Shown here one piece after another: positions 23,810 through 37,953 of a stretch of 64,000 nucleotides of DNA. The position numbers and the translations under genes were made by a program. The stretch is from Thuidium tamariscinum (lineage: Eukaryota > Streptophyta > Bryopsida > Hypnales > Thuidiaceae). Every line of letters starts with the position of its first letter. Within the stretch, counting starts at the first letter, position 1. The notes under the pieces are model-generated. The model saw nothing but the letters and a program-made list of their open reading frames with translations. It did not search any database and was not told the origin of the DNA. The stretch spans positions 9,798,501-9,862,500 of the forward strand of contig OX344755.2 of the NCBI GenBank assembly GCA_947034885.2. Reading direction: 5' to 3'.

Positions 23810-26800
23810 TGAATTTTTGAATTTTTTTTGGTTATAAATTAATTTTTTTTCAAAAACTTCAGACAGTATTTTAAAATAACAAGACATGTGGGCCCCAAAG
23901 AATCACCTACAAAATCATATATTAAAGAAAGTTGGATCTCATTGTAGAGAGTAAATTTTTTCTATAAATAATTTTTATTTTCAAAATAATTCTTTTTTTA
24001 AAACATTTATTATGTTGAATAAAATATTCATTTTTATTCACCATAGGTCCCAATACCATAAAACAAATCACATGCAACCCTCTTGCAAAAGAACTTTCCA
24101 ATGGTACAACAACACTAGGGGAGATGCATGCTCAAAGAAATCCCACCATATAACAAACAAAAGAAACTCATTTAAGGTATGTAAAGTATAGATTGTAATA
24201 ATTCTACCCTCACAATATTTGTAAAAATTATGTCCAGCTTGTATATATCTATCTGATCATAACTTTAAATCCTCACCAAGAGCAAGCCTAAAGAAAGGAT
24301 AACATAATTCTGCAGTTCTTTTAAAACATTCAAAAAAAACTTTCTTCCAAGCAGAAATTGGGTGAAAAAAAGTTTCAATTGAATATCATATACTTTGTAC
24401 ATCATATATAAATTCCAACCACTACAATACAAAGATGTACCTTCTCTATTCTAGAAAAAAAGTAGGCAAAGTCTATTGTCTAAAAGAGCATGGAACCTTT
24501 GCTCTTCTTATCTCCTCCAATTTTAAAACGCTTGCATCGTTGTTCAACATACATGTACCTAATGAGCTCTAGAGATGATCGAAATTCTGAGAGGTCCATC
24601 AAACTTCTGTAAATATCCCTTTTAGAGGGCACAAAATGAAACCAAATGATTTCGCATAGCAGCTTCTTTTAATCAACAAGCTTGCAATGCAAGATGGCAC
24701 ATGTAACTTTTTGAATGGTTGAATTGCGGAGGTAGTCATGAGAATAAGCTCCAAATGCCACGTTGCACTAAATCATTCATTCTTTGTTGTATAGCCTTAA
24801 TTATCACCTCTATGGTAGCATAATCATGTTGGAGGGTTGGTGTGCTCGTGACATAAGGTAGAAGCACCCATTACATCCAAAATTAGCAGTTTCAGCGTAG
24901 TTGGAGGCACCTTTTCCTATAAAGAATATTTTGTAGTATTGGCAAGTGAAAATCATGAATTTTCAAAAAAAATTTAGAATTTTTGGAAAAGGCATCTAAT
25001 TTCTGTGAATTTTCAAAGTAGGACTTAGTAGAGCACCTAAATCTGCACTCCTAGTAAATCTACCTGGATTCTCACACCAAAATCTAAAATAATCAGAACC
25101 CACCAACTACAACTAAAGTTTCAAGATACTAGTAGGGACACTTTGTAGGAAACTCTAATGTCAAACTATGGATACACTGAAAATAATGGATGCTTCTACC
25201 TTAAGCCTCAATCCCCTCACTTCTTCCTGCTGCATCTTCTTTTCGATATGTTTTGGAAAAATTATAAACGTAGTGATGTCCAAAACTCCAAATTCACAAA
25301 ATTGCCACAATCACCGGATTGCCAACTATTTGGAAACACTAAAATCTGATAATGTAATTGACCTGTACCATTAATACGTATTCGAAGACATCAATTGTTG
25401 ATTGGACCACCATTTGAACGTAATTGAGATACAAGCATTATAAAAATGTCGAAGAAGCACTACATCAATAATTCGAGTTTAAATCTTGAGGAGACCTCTA
25501 GCAAAAGCCAAGGTTTTTATCTTCTCCCAAAAAATCTGTGGAACCAAGTAGAACACACCAATATAAGTAGATGATACTTTAGTCCCTAAGTTGCAGTTTG
25601 TGTAGTCTCTAACAAAAGTTTGCCAAAATACTGCTATTTCAAACTTAGCATAGAAGAATTGTATCCTATCAAAAAAAGTAAACATATGGCGCTGATGTTG
25701 CAACTATGGTACAGAAGGTGCATAAGCAATTAAGCATATGCATATCAAAATAGAGTTCACTACTACTCATCTATAGTATTTGCAAGGTAAAATAGTGCTT
25801 GAGTTTTGATCTAAGCCATATAATTACAATAAATAGACACTCTCTAAACCAACCTCAATTAAAAATAAATAAAAAAGATGATGAAAGAATTCACCTATAA
25901 AAGAGACAGCTTTTCCAATTTCAGAAAGTATCTGACAACTAGGTCAGGCCCACCGCCACTATCTTCTTGGTAGTTCAAATCTGGGGACGTAAAAATGTCA
26001 AACATCAAAGGTGATCAATGCAGGATAGATAAGAATAGCCCGGATTCATATTTTAGGGTTATTTATTTGGAAATACAGCTTTCATAATAGATAAGGATGG
26101 ACTAGATAAGCTATTAGGTTCAAATGAGGAAAATCTGATAGTTTTTAGATGTAATCCAAAATTAGATAGAGGTTAGTCTTACATTGTGCAAATGCAAAAT
26201 CAACCGATGTACAGAATGAGGCTCTTCTTAAAGAAAGTAACTCAAACTTGAAGTTACAAAAAAAAATTACATTCAAAGATAACTTTGTTTTATTTCTTCA
26301 TGCTACAGAATGAAAGAGGCATATGTACCTAACAAAGGAGTAGAATTTAGATATCCAGCAGCACATGAAACAATAAGATCGCGCATTGGAATTCCAACAT
26401 CAACAAGTACTATGGAAGCTACATTGAAATATGCTGCCTTCTTTCCTGCAAAGACCACATGAGAGGGTGTTTTTTAATAAACAAGGAATCGAAACCCAAG
26501 GTTGTTGCCTATATATAGATTTTCCTCGTGGATATGCATCCTCTTCGCAAACACTTATTGTTAAATAGAATCAATGACATCATGCATTCAATTTCTATTG
26601 CTAGAGAAAGTACCTCAATCTGCTTGAAGGACTTGGACATATACATCTATTTGCAAACTAGTTGGATAAAATGTAAGAATAAACTCCAATTGTGAAAGTA
26701 CATCCTATCAAAACTCTTTCACTTGCCCTTAAGGTAGCAATGCTAAATAGTACAAACGAAGTAGTTACTCTCTAGAAATTTTTGACAAAGAAAAATCAAC

Positions 26801-27130
26801 GTGGTAATCAAATTACAAATAAAAAAATAATCCAACTTGAGTGCAAGGTAAGAGGTGAGTCATAATAGCTACATCCATGTTTGGCCAATTAAAAGAGAGA
26901 GTTCCGTTGATCGTCTACAGAGATTGTTTCAAAACAAGAAATGTGGATTGACTTCACAAGTGTTGAAAAATCCTAACACCAGTCTTTCACACTCCCTAAA
27001 TACACATTTTACGCCAAAATAGCAAGAACCTTTATCTAAACGGCACACATTCACAGTCATCAAATTTGAGCAATGTCTTAGTAACACAACACGTCAAGGA
27101 TTGATTTGCCATGATTCTATAGTCAAGGAG
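23810..27130. other. AT-rich repeat DNA, no gene seen
   Basis: No supported gene. One diverged dispersed repeat is recognisable: about 24850-25030 shares GTGAAAATCATGAAT-type blocks and the surrounding layout with about 48790-48980 in the same orientation. Confidence 0.5.
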
Positions 27131-27136
27131 AAAAAA

Positions 27137-27461
27137 CATAAGAGGTTTTTCAGCTGGTTTACAAGACTACAAGTTCCCAAACGCTGGGAATGCAATGTTG
27201 ATGTGGTCGAGTGACTGCCATGTCAGAAAATACTAATTAATTAATTATTTAATATTTAAAAAAATATTTTCTTGAAAAAAAAAATTACTCATTTTCTTTC
27301 TTCTTAAACATTCTGAAAAATTTTGAAAATTTTTTTTGAAATTTTTTTTTTCTTTCAAAATTCAAAAATTCAGACCAACAAGGGGCTGGTGTGCAGTAGT
27401 GGGAACAGTTTCTGGGAACACCCTAGAAACAATCTTCTTGGGGGCTAGAAATCCTCTTATG
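27137..27461. mobile_element. Diverged MITE related to the one at 57.8-58.1 kb
   Basis: The left end is CATAAGAGGTTTTTCAGC; the right end in reverse is CATAAGAGGATTTCTAGC. Internal blocks (AAGACTACAAGTTCCC, GGGAATGCAAT, GGGAACAGTTTC) match the element at 57844-58120 in order. There is no ORF. No clear target duplication is visible. Confidence 0.6.
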
Positions 27462-28400
27462 GAAGAAGACGATAATTCAACAGTACCAACCAACTGTTGA
27501 CAACTCCAAAAGATGCTCCCCGTCCGACCCGAATGCGTTACAACCTCCGAGATGCTCCCTCAAATACATAAGTCCGTCTTATGCTTCATTTCCTCCCTCA
27601 CCCCTTCCGCCATAACATTCCTCCAAAAACAATACACCAAAATCCCAATGGAGAATTTCAATGTAGAGCAGGAGAATCTTTTGACCCCAATACAGAGAGA
27701 AGCTACGATTGTACTAAAACGACATCAACCTCTCCAACATCCGAGTGGAACTTGCTTCTCAAGCAGCACACAATCAATTTGTCAAAATTCAACACCTCCA
27801 AGTTAGACCCTGGAGGCTCTTCTACTTGAGCCTCTTACTATGACAACGCCATAGCGGCAACAACCGCTTCCGATTGTATGCGACCGATTGCGACAACGGT
27901 GACAACGTGTTCTCGGTTCCCCAACTTCATGTTCCCCGTAACATTCCCCTCATTGGGAGCATCCGTGTCCCCCAAAGGAACCCTTAAAAATATGATTTAA
28001 TTTTTTTAATTTTAATCATTTAATTAATTAATATTATTTGACATGGTAGTCATCCAACCAAGTCAGATTGCCAATTGTGGCAATGTTTCCAACTTGCTCA
28101 TAGTCCAAGAATTTACAATCTTCTAGATTCCTAAACTACATGCTAATGTGTTCTTTTCCCAAATAGATTGTTGTGATGCTAAAGGATGCTAAAGGATATT
28201 GAAGTTTGTACTTAGAGTGGATAGTCACTCTAAGTTCTTTTCCACAAACATATATTAAATATTTAAGGTTTAACACATGTCAATAGGTTGTTGGCTGTCA
28301 AAGTCTTGAAGGAAGACTCCAACCCCCTCCCTCCTATACTAATCATGTATCTAGCACTTCAATATTACCACTATAGCCTAAAACTAATTAACCTATCTTC
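27462..28400. other. Intergenic sequence, no gene seen
   Basis: Includes short overlapping frames at 27.5-27.8 kb of low-complexity composition. No recognisable gene or element ends. Confidence 0.4.
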
Positions 28401-28869
28401 CTTAGAATAAGCTACAGGTATGAACATTGGGACATCATCATCTGATGAGGCTTTGCTTGAAGTTCGTGCACCATTGTCCCCCTACCACAATGGAGGGTCA
28501 TTGTTGACATTGTCATCGTCATCTATAACGACGACCTCGTTCAGTACTCCAGTGCTTGAAACACCCTCACCAAGCGTAACATCTACAACATCAATAGCAT
28601 TATTAACAATGAATCAATGCACTAATGAATGTACGCAGTAAAAAAACAAAAAAACTAAGAGCCTTACCAGCACTGTCATAGTTGATGTCTGTTCCTTCAC
28701 GGGCTTCCTCCAACGTCGTTGCAAGTCTTTGGTGACCGAGATCCGCTAACCGTGATCCCAAATTTATATACTCAAAGAAGATCTGCATAACCTCTTGTAG
28801 TGTCTTCGACGTTGGTTGATTGTGCATCCAAAAAAAATTTAATTTCAAAATTTTAATCCCATCCCTCAT
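28400..28869 (-). other. Possible degenerate coding fragment, unrecognised
   Basis: On the minus strand a frame with QIFFEYINLGSRLADLGHQ and TTLEEAREGTDINYDSAG ends at a good donor (CTG then GTAAGG). A second stretch at 28.4-28.6 kb reads DVTLGEGVSSTGVLNEVVVI and acidic DDDD residues before an in-frame TAG. Composition looks coding, perhaps the acidic tail of a transposase or host gene fragment, but I cannot name a family. Confidence 0.25.
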
Positions 28870-28879
28870 GCAAAAATTT

Positions 28880-31800
28880 TTAATATAATTACAGTGCAGT
28901 TATTGCCTCTTTCGGCAGAAGGCACCCAGAAGAGGTAATAACTACTTACAATACATTTACATGATGAAACACTGATCTTGCTTTCAAGCTTAATAAAAAA
29001 TTTAGATAAATAACAAGACAATATAATTACATAAATTTTTAAAAAAATGAAGCTTATCGTATATACTAGAGCAATTATGAGTTCATTGAATGGGATCTTT
29101 AATCTCAAAGAAATTTTTAGAAGACAATGTTTGATGCCAAATGTTTCAATGAAGAATGGCTTACCTGTATTTTAGGTTTACTCTTCTTAATCCCATTTTT
29201 ATTGGAATGTTATTACCATCTTTGGAAGTTGTAGATAGATTTCCAACATTATCTTATCAAGTTCGTTTCTGTTTTAATGTTTTAGGTTTTATTCTTTACA
29301 TTGTTGGAATCATTTTTATAATTCATATATTGTATAAGCAACCTTCACATATTATTGCATCAATATCTTCAAACCCACCAAGTGCTCCACCCAATGCTAC
29401 CACCAATTCAATATTTAACCATTTAATAAGGTCAGTCTGTGAAATATAAAACGCATCAATTTCGACTACATAATTTTGCAATCACATTGAGTAGAACATA
29501 AGATTGTCTCTTCAAATATTCAAGCAACAATGATTTAGATGTTTATAGAATGATGTAATATCATTTAAGTTCTATAACTTTGAACTTCATGTAAATGACA
29601 GGACTTCAATGAGTAAGACAACTTGTACACAAAGGATTTGTTACAGTGAATTTCAAAAGTTGAAAGTGAAGATTACCAATATTTCTATGACGATGAATTC
29701 AATACTTTTCCAAATAGTAATTTGATATATTTTTGTGTATATATTTATGCATATTATATTAAAATTGTGACTTCCTTGCGACTGTCTGCAGCCACTCTAC
29801 TAAACCTACGAGGAGGGGCGTGGAAGATGAAGGAACACAATAATTGCCTGGGCACTAGATTTGTGCCACGTGCACGACAATAATCTTTTCAGACTTTGCG
29901 AGGAAGGGGGGGAGAAAAGACGCGATTTATAAACACCATAGATAGTGATGCTAAAGGATTGCTAAGATTTTTGTACTAGGTAGGTGATTGACATAAATGA
30001 AAGAGTTCAAGAGATGTTGAAATTAAGTGAGTGATAGCATAGGATTGTTTTGTACCATACACATTACACAAAGCTCCTTATTAACCCCTAAGAATCTCTT
30101 GTAGGAAAGCGGATTGAGGATCAAGAACTAATTTTTAGGCATAATGAATTATAGCATGCAAAGAATCTAAAAACAAGATCTATATTTGTATAAATTCTTA
30201 GCTTCTTAAATCCTACTACTTTTATAAGTTCTAAACCTATTAACATGACTACTTTACAATACTAGTCTCCAAAAGAAGGCTAAAATTTTCATCCATGTTT
30301 ATTTTTTAACAAATTTCACTTACATGATCATGTAATTAACTTGTTGAAATACATCCTCCTAAAATTTCTAAATAAGAAACCTTACCAACTACAAGATCAT
30401 GATACATGAATTTCAAAAAGAAGTATATCTGGTTTGATTTCATCTTTCAAATACTTTTTTATCAAATTTGCAACTGTCGATTTTATATATATAAAGTTGG
30501 GAATACACATAACAAATTTCAAAAAAATATTTCGTATTCATGCTTGAAAAAAATTGTAAATAAAAATAAAAGAATGACTTAAAAATACTAAATTATAAAG
30601 AATTTAATTATTGAACTGAAAAATGTCAATTCCAATGGTTTAATGATGTTATAAATAGTCAACATCCTTATAATTTTGTTGTTTAACAAAAATATTGAAA
30701 ATTGAGTTAAATACAAGACTTCAAAGTTTATTCTAAAATAAAGATTCCACAGCTACCAACAAACTAAACTAAGCCTGATGATCATTCTTATCTCATTAAT
30801 CAATATGGAATGACTCAATTCTTATTATGCATATTCAATTCTTGTAAAAACAATCTCAAAATTTCATTTTTTCTTTAAAAGTGAGTTTTTTTTAGGTGCT
30901 TAGGCTACCCAATCTCCAAAAGAAATTACATATCATAGAATAGCTTTTTAATCATGAGGTTAAAAGTTATGAAAATTATTGCGCCTTAAAGCTACTCCTT
31001 CACCACATGTTGTGTGAAAAAATGAAAATTCCATATGTAAATGAATGACTAAAAATGTTATTTCGCCAAAAAATGTTATTCAATTCTTTGAAGTTATAAT
31101 TCATATATATATATGAAAATAAGGAAAGTACATTTAAATGCAAAATCCGCCTAACTGTATCACCATATTTGCCTCTTTTCATTTTAGAATTGAAATCTAG
31201 AACAATTATTCTTATCTTTCACAACTTATATAATATGAATAAGAAAAAATGGGATGCATGGAAATGCAACACGATAGAGGGTGTAACAATTAGGTATATT
31301 CACTTTCAATATTATGTAGTTGTTGTCATAACTAATTAAATCACATCTATAATCCAAACAAATGTATTGCTTGAATGCCCTTCCAAACAAACATCTTGAA
31401 TTCAAAAGATTGTTACAAAACAAAACTTCAATTGTTATATACAAATTAAAATGATTTGTATTAGTTGTATAATAGGACAAATTTATTCAAAGTATTCAAA
31501 GTGAATGCTACAATATTTCAAATTTCAACCTATAGATCATCTATATAATATTATATGAAGTCTAAAGTCTTTGATTTATTAACCCTCAAAGTCATGAGGC
31601 ATGATTCAAAACATTTTCCACTTTGAGGTAGGCCCTTTTTACTACAATATTTGTTGGATTCTTGTAAAAGTTTACCGAAAGAATGTTTTCATTACTAGCT
31701 TGATGCCTAGAAATTTTCAAACCAATCCAAGGCACATTTAAAAAGCTATATCTCAAAAAGATATTTTTTTGAATTTGGGGTAGTTTGAGGCAGCCATGGT

Positions 31801-32075
31801 AGATAGGTTCATTTGGAATGAAATTTTTTTATACGTACTTTCAATAAGTTTGTTTAGATATTCTCCAAAATTGAAAGGTATACAAGCCCATGATTTTGAC
31901 TTTCAAGCCATTGAAATTAGGCATTAAACCTTTAAAGGTTAAAAAAACTCAAATTCCATTCAAATTAACTCTATAGGGGCATTGCAAACCAAAATGGTCT
32001 AATAGATGACTTCATTTAGCAGTATAGCCTGATGAAAAAGATGATTTTTCATCTAGTTTATTTATTTAGAGAATA
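28880..32075. other. AT-rich DNA, no gene seen
   Basis: No supported gene. Near 29780-29940 is a short GC-richer island without a meaningful ORF. Confidence 0.5.
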
Positions 32076-32081
32076 CTTGAG

Positions 32082-32799
32082 GGTGCATGCAAGAAACACT
32101 TGTACTATTTATTGCATTTGCATGATTTTTTTGGAAATACTTTAAAGTTTGAAAAAGAATTTTAAAAACTTTAAAAAATATGACTTATATATACACCTTT
32201 AAAATGAAGAAAACTACCAAAGGAAATTTGTTGAAAAAATTTCTAAGTAGGAAAACTTGATAAGTGCCAAGCCTCAAGAAAATACATACTCTGATGTTTT
32301 AATTAAGAAAAAATAGGAAAAAAAAATCTATAAAAAAATCAAAATTTTCCATTTACAAAAACTTTATAGAGATGGTCATTCATCAAAAAACTCACCAAAA
32401 TCACTTTTTACATGTTTCAAAATGCATGCAGAAAGAGGCACACTTTGTGGACTTCTACACCACATAAAAAAAATTATTTTTAAAATTCCTTTTTTGATTA
32501 GCTACAAGTCTATTAGAAAACCATCTCCTCTAAATTTTAGTTCAAAATACGTTTTTGGAGGTGCTAAATAGTACTAAACCCCTCCAAATTGGCAAGTGTA
32601 ACATTCAATTAGGGTCTAGTTTTAAATAGTTAACTATTCTTTTAAATTACAAAAAAATTAGGCAACATGTATAATAGTCATGAGTACCTTCTCTACAAAT
32701 TATGAATCATTTAGAGTCAAAATACAAAAGTTATGGCCAAAAAACATATTAGCACATGTTGTGTGATGCAAAATAGTACAAGTGTTTCTTGCATTCACC
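32082..32799. mobile_element. Terminal-inverted-repeat element with 6-bp flanking repeat (718 bp), copy 1
   Basis: The left end GGTGCATGCAAGAAACACTT and the reverse complement of the right end GGTGAATGCAAGAAACACTT form a long terminal repeat that continues through GTACTATTT. Both ends are flanked by CTTGAG (32076-32081 and 32800-32805). The interior is non-coding and aligns with copy 2 at 57237-58245. A 6-bp duplication with these termini fits none of the standard plant superfamilies I know; short-duplication hAT-like elements are one possibility. Confidence 0.7.
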
Positions 32800-32809
32800 C
32801 TTGAGTACA

Positions 32810-35800
32810 TTTTCAGTGAATTGTATTGTACAGTCCTTGGCTATGGTCTTATTGACTTTTCTAAAGAAAGAGATGCTCAATTCATGGATCACCCTTGTAG
32901 TCTATTTTATCCATTTCTTACTATTTTCTCTTTATCCAAATTTTAAATATAAAGATGTTCTTCTTTGAATTTCAATCCAACTAATGAAATGAAGCTTATG
33001 GAGTACATTTTCTATTCTAATTGAAAATTTTGAGATATTCATCAAATTTAGAATTTCATAGCAATATGATTTTTGGATTTGTAACCATGACTTCTTATAG
33101 ATCCAAAATTCATTTTAATTAGATTGAGACAATAATTTTAGTTTATACATTGATGCTTAACACTAAAATATACATCTATTGTGAAAATTTCATATTTTTT
33201 TAGTATATTTTGAATTTAATATGAATTTCTTCATTTAAAAAAAATCATAGCAATTTCAAATTTTTCCCAAAAAATTTGATAGTTTTATAATTTATAGTAT
33301 ACATATGAATTCATCTCTAGAAAATAAAATAAAAAATTTCATTCATATCTAGTGCAAAATGGCAACAAATAAAGTAATGACAGTTGAGACTTGAAATCAT
33401 TAGTAAAAGACCTATCATTAGAAGTTTAATATTACCTACACCTTTTACCTTCTCTCTATTTAATTTTAAAAATCTTATTTTGAAGCATACTTATGTCACT
33501 TTTTTACAATTCAATACAGGGAATCTTCCATAATGTACAATACAACAACATACAATATTATGTTCAAGTCATTGTGACTCAAAAGAATATGTACAAACAA
33601 TTTTTTAAGTGATTTTGAAAATGGGTCAAATAATTGAATCATTAGGGGTGGTTAGCTTTGAAATTCATTTTTTTCCGAACTATAATTTCTTTTTGTTTCC
33701 ATTGTTTCTAGGATTGTTGTATATATGAGATATTACAACACTTGTATTTGCTCATTTGAGTTATGTTCACTCATTTTCAAAGTTTGGTGCATGGAATGAA
33801 ACTAAAAGAAATTCAAAATCAATCTTTGAAGTTATAGTGTAACTCCACTTAACCTTAGAACAACAAAGCCATATTTATGTAATCTTCTTCAATATCCTTT
33901 GCTTTGTTTGCACTATATTGCAACTAAATTTGAGTGATAATTATTTTAATTAATTTTTTGAAGATTATTTGAAGAAAATGTGAAGAAAATTCATATGTAA
34001 TTGATAATTACCTCCAAAACATGAAAGTCTTAGCAAATAATTTTATAGTATAAATATTATTTCTATATGATTTGAGTTGATTGTGAAGTAGGATAGACTT
34101 CATCAGAAGTTACTTTACTAGCATTTACTTTTAAAACAATGTAAGACCTTCTAGAGGATATGTTTTAAATGTTTAAGCTAATCATTTAAAAAAATTCAAA
34201 CTGCTATAACATTACTTCTTTAAAGTATACTATATTACAACTACTACTAATATAGTACATTGTAATGATCCATATTACATAGGATGGTTCTACTAGCCAT
34301 TCATCCAAATGAATATGGTGCACAACCAGTGTTTGGGAAATTTTATGAAGTTCTCTTGTTGATTTTGTCCTTCCACGAAAATAAGCTATTTTTTTTTCAA
34401 TGGTCACTAGTTGCATCCTTTGAATCATATAAAGCACCAATATATTTCTTCCATTTTCAATTTTTCATTGGCTAATTTCTTCTAAATTGAAATTGACACT
34501 AGCTAATTTGCAAAATTCTTGTATTATATAAAAAATGAAGTTGAAAATGAAAATACTAATTAGTATTACATCCTTAGCATAAATTAAAGGTCAAGAATCC
34601 TTTCTATTCTTCTATTATAGAGTTGACAATGGTTATGAAAAGGTTGCTTAAATCCAAAAAAAAATTTAGGGAGTACCAATTCTTCCTACAAGGTACCACT
34701 ATTGTACATTTAGGGTGAATTGGCCCCCTCACATGACCCTTCTATATCATTCTAGGGGTGTAAGTAAAAACAATCCTATATAATGTTTGACAAATTTACC
34801 TCATAACACCCTTTCTAGCTAATTTGGGGCCTTTGACTACAAATATGAATTCATAATTTGCAAATTTCATTAGGCGAGGAAAATTTAAAAATATCAATAT
34901 TTTCCCAAGGACCTAAAGAAGGGGGCCAATGGTCACTTGCAACAACTGGGTTTTTTTTGGAGGCTCCTATAAGAGTTCAATAGGAGGTTGGGAAGTAGCA
35001 TGCTACTTAGCAGGTAACTCCTTTCTACCATCTTCTTCCATTAATTTACAAAAAATTAAATAGTTGAAATGAAATTTCAAATTTTGGTGTTAAGTCTTGA
35101 AGTTTTGAAATTCCATCCCAAAGGTTGATATTCTTCAAGTCTATTCTAATTTTCCAGGTATTAGCCAACAAATAATACTTGAAGCCAGCTAAGACCCCTC
35201 AAAGACTCAAACAAGGCAGCCAAATATCCTATAATTTTTGGATGGCACCAATTGATTTCTGGTCCTTCAAAATTCTCTCCAATTTTGCATCCATTGATTT
35301 TGAAATGCAACCGTTTTTTTTCCCAAATTCACTGGTTGGCTTTGAACTAATTGCTAGTTTTTTCTAGTCATTGTATGCAATTACTAATAATATGATAGCG
35401 TAGATTATTTTTTAATTTAAAAAAATGGCCGGTACATATTAAAGGTAGTATAGATTCTTAATTATTAGATTGTCTAAACTAGAATTATTGTGATTTGTAG
35501 TGGGATATTGACGCTGGAGCTTTCAATAAAGAACATACTAGTTTTGTCATCAAACCATGATTTTTCTTTTTTTAACAAATGAAATGGGATTACATTATAG
35601 TTGTATAGAAGAAAGTACAAGTCCACCAACTTCAAGTGGCATGGCGAGAGAGAACAAAGACAATATGAACATCAAATACAAAGATAGACCAAAAGATAGA
35701 CAAGAAGAGCAAAGAACTGGGATACAAGATCCAAGCACAATTAATAGCGAAAAGCTTCACATGGCCGGTTTAAAGGAGAAGAGCCACTCATTCTTATAGG

Positions 35801-36910
35801 AAACAAGAATAAGGAAGGTTGAAATACAAAGCTTGCAGTATAGCCAAAGGCTATTGAACTAGGTTGCTTTATATCCATCCTAGCAAAAGGATCCATCTTG
35901 TATCTATATCTTGCAAATGGGTCAAGAAACTTCTATTGTATTGTTGAAAATTATTATTGCTTGTTAGAAACATTATTCCTTTTTATTGTCAAAGAAGTTC
36001 CTTTAAATGTGGTACAACAAGCGTTCTAAGATCTAAGCCTAGTTGCCAAATACCATGTCATTTTTCTTAATCTAGAACACCAAAAGAATAGTTGTATGCA
36101 TTTTGAGCCAAATCCTTTTTAGCAGGTTGAACTTTTAGAAAATGCTCATTGAAAAGATGCCTTGCCACTACGTGAAGAAAGGGCACAAACCTTGAACATC
36201 CCTTAACTTCCTACTAATAAGGCACTTATAAGATGGATTGCCTATTGCCATATGTACTAGATAGAGAAACATTGTCCAAAATTGATGGATTATAAATCAT
36301 CTTATTACTTTGGATACACTTACACTAAATATGCATGGTCAAACCAATGGACTCTTTCCAATGGTCAATTCAATTGTTTTGAGCTAGATGAGCTACAAAA
36401 GTTGTGCCTTCTTTCAAAAGCATTTGTAAGCAGGCTATACCATTTTCCATTCTAGTTGGAAGCCATTTAATAAGATGCCACGTTACTTTTGAACTACTAA
36501 GTTAAGAACCTAGAGTAACCTTGCTTGTGTAGATTGCATCCCAAGCTTGCTAAGAACTCCATAAATGGAATACTAAGTCCGGGGATATTCCATTTGAATT
36601 TCCTAGGGCCCTATTCAAGTTGGTCAATCCTCCTATAGAATAACAATAATAGGATTTTTTTTTCAATCCTCTCAAAATTTGGAATACAAGGATCCAATGG
36701 AAGGTACTAATCAATGTGTGGTCTTTGGTGGTGGAGTAATTTGTAGGGTTGGTGCAAAGGGTGTTTATAGGCATGAGGACTAAGAAGTCAAAGGTATTTG
36801 AAATGAGTGTCTTGGTGAGGGTTGGATAGTTGATACATAATCCAAATCATAGTAGACTTGGGGCAAACGAAGTATGTATTCATTCCAAATTATATGACTA
36901 GTATTGGTCT
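32810..36910. other. AT-rich repeat DNA, no gene seen
   Basis: No supported gene. About 34743-34880 is related to the ends of the repeat at 50523-51020, sharing AAATATGAATTCATAATTTG and an AGTAAAAACAATCCTAT-type terminus. An open frame at 35557-35799 is unrecognised and probably chance. Confidence 0.5.
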
Positions 36911-37953
36911 CTTAACCCCTCACCGCCCCAACCTGAATTGCATATGCGACATGTTTTCAGACCTGCTTCAAGTTGATTCGACCTAGCTAGAAATCCATGC
37001 GACTGTACCCAACTTCACCGTTGAATTTTGAAGACACCTTCTGTGCGCTTCGACCGTTTTTGTCCGATTTGAAAATGATGAACATCAGCTTCAGATTATA
37101 ATGTGCAATCAAAAGTAACGTCGAAGCAAAGGGTGCCATTTTTCTTGTTCATCGACGTATACACCCACACTACATCTAGCTACAATCACAGATTTGGGTC
37201 CCGCTTGCAACAAGTAGAGGAATCCAACAAATTAACTGAGATGTCAAATTGAAAGCTCCAAAGTTGCACATTGGAGTACGAAAATCGATCTGCCGGGTGT
37301 TCCGGGGTCGCGTTGTGACCGGCAACGGACGAATAGGACTGGAAAACGAAACTGGTAATAACTGGTCTAATTCATTACAACCAAATTAGTGTAGGTTCCA
37401 CATCAACGACAACAAACCACGTCTGGCCGCAAAGAGACATTCCAATCTGCAATTTCTGCACTCGCGTCGACAAGTGTGTAACAAAATTCAGCCAATCTTT
37501 ATTGCCGTATTATCATGCACGCATGCAACAGTGGTCTCCCTGATCAAAAATTCCGAACTGAAAGGATCGAAAACTTCAAACTAAAAGGTTCATGAATGAC
37601 AACAAAATTTGATGACTTGAACACATATAACTCCAAAGTCCATCTGCTAACAAAACGGAGACCATGAAAACATACTATTCACTACCCTGCAGATCAACTA
37701 GTCTGCACTACGACAACTGCAAACTAAAGTTGACCTCTGCGAAGGATTCATATAACTCAATCCAAGTTGTGGCAACGTCTGCACATGTTGTTCCCGATCC
37801 ATGCAGAAGCTATGCTCGCACCTCGCTTCGTTGGTCCCTGCTATGTAGGGAACACCTCTTTCACTGACTTTTACTTCCACTGCGGCTAGTTGAGCCTGGA
37901 GACTTGGTGGATGTTAGAATCAGCCATGCTACACACCAAAACACACCATTAGT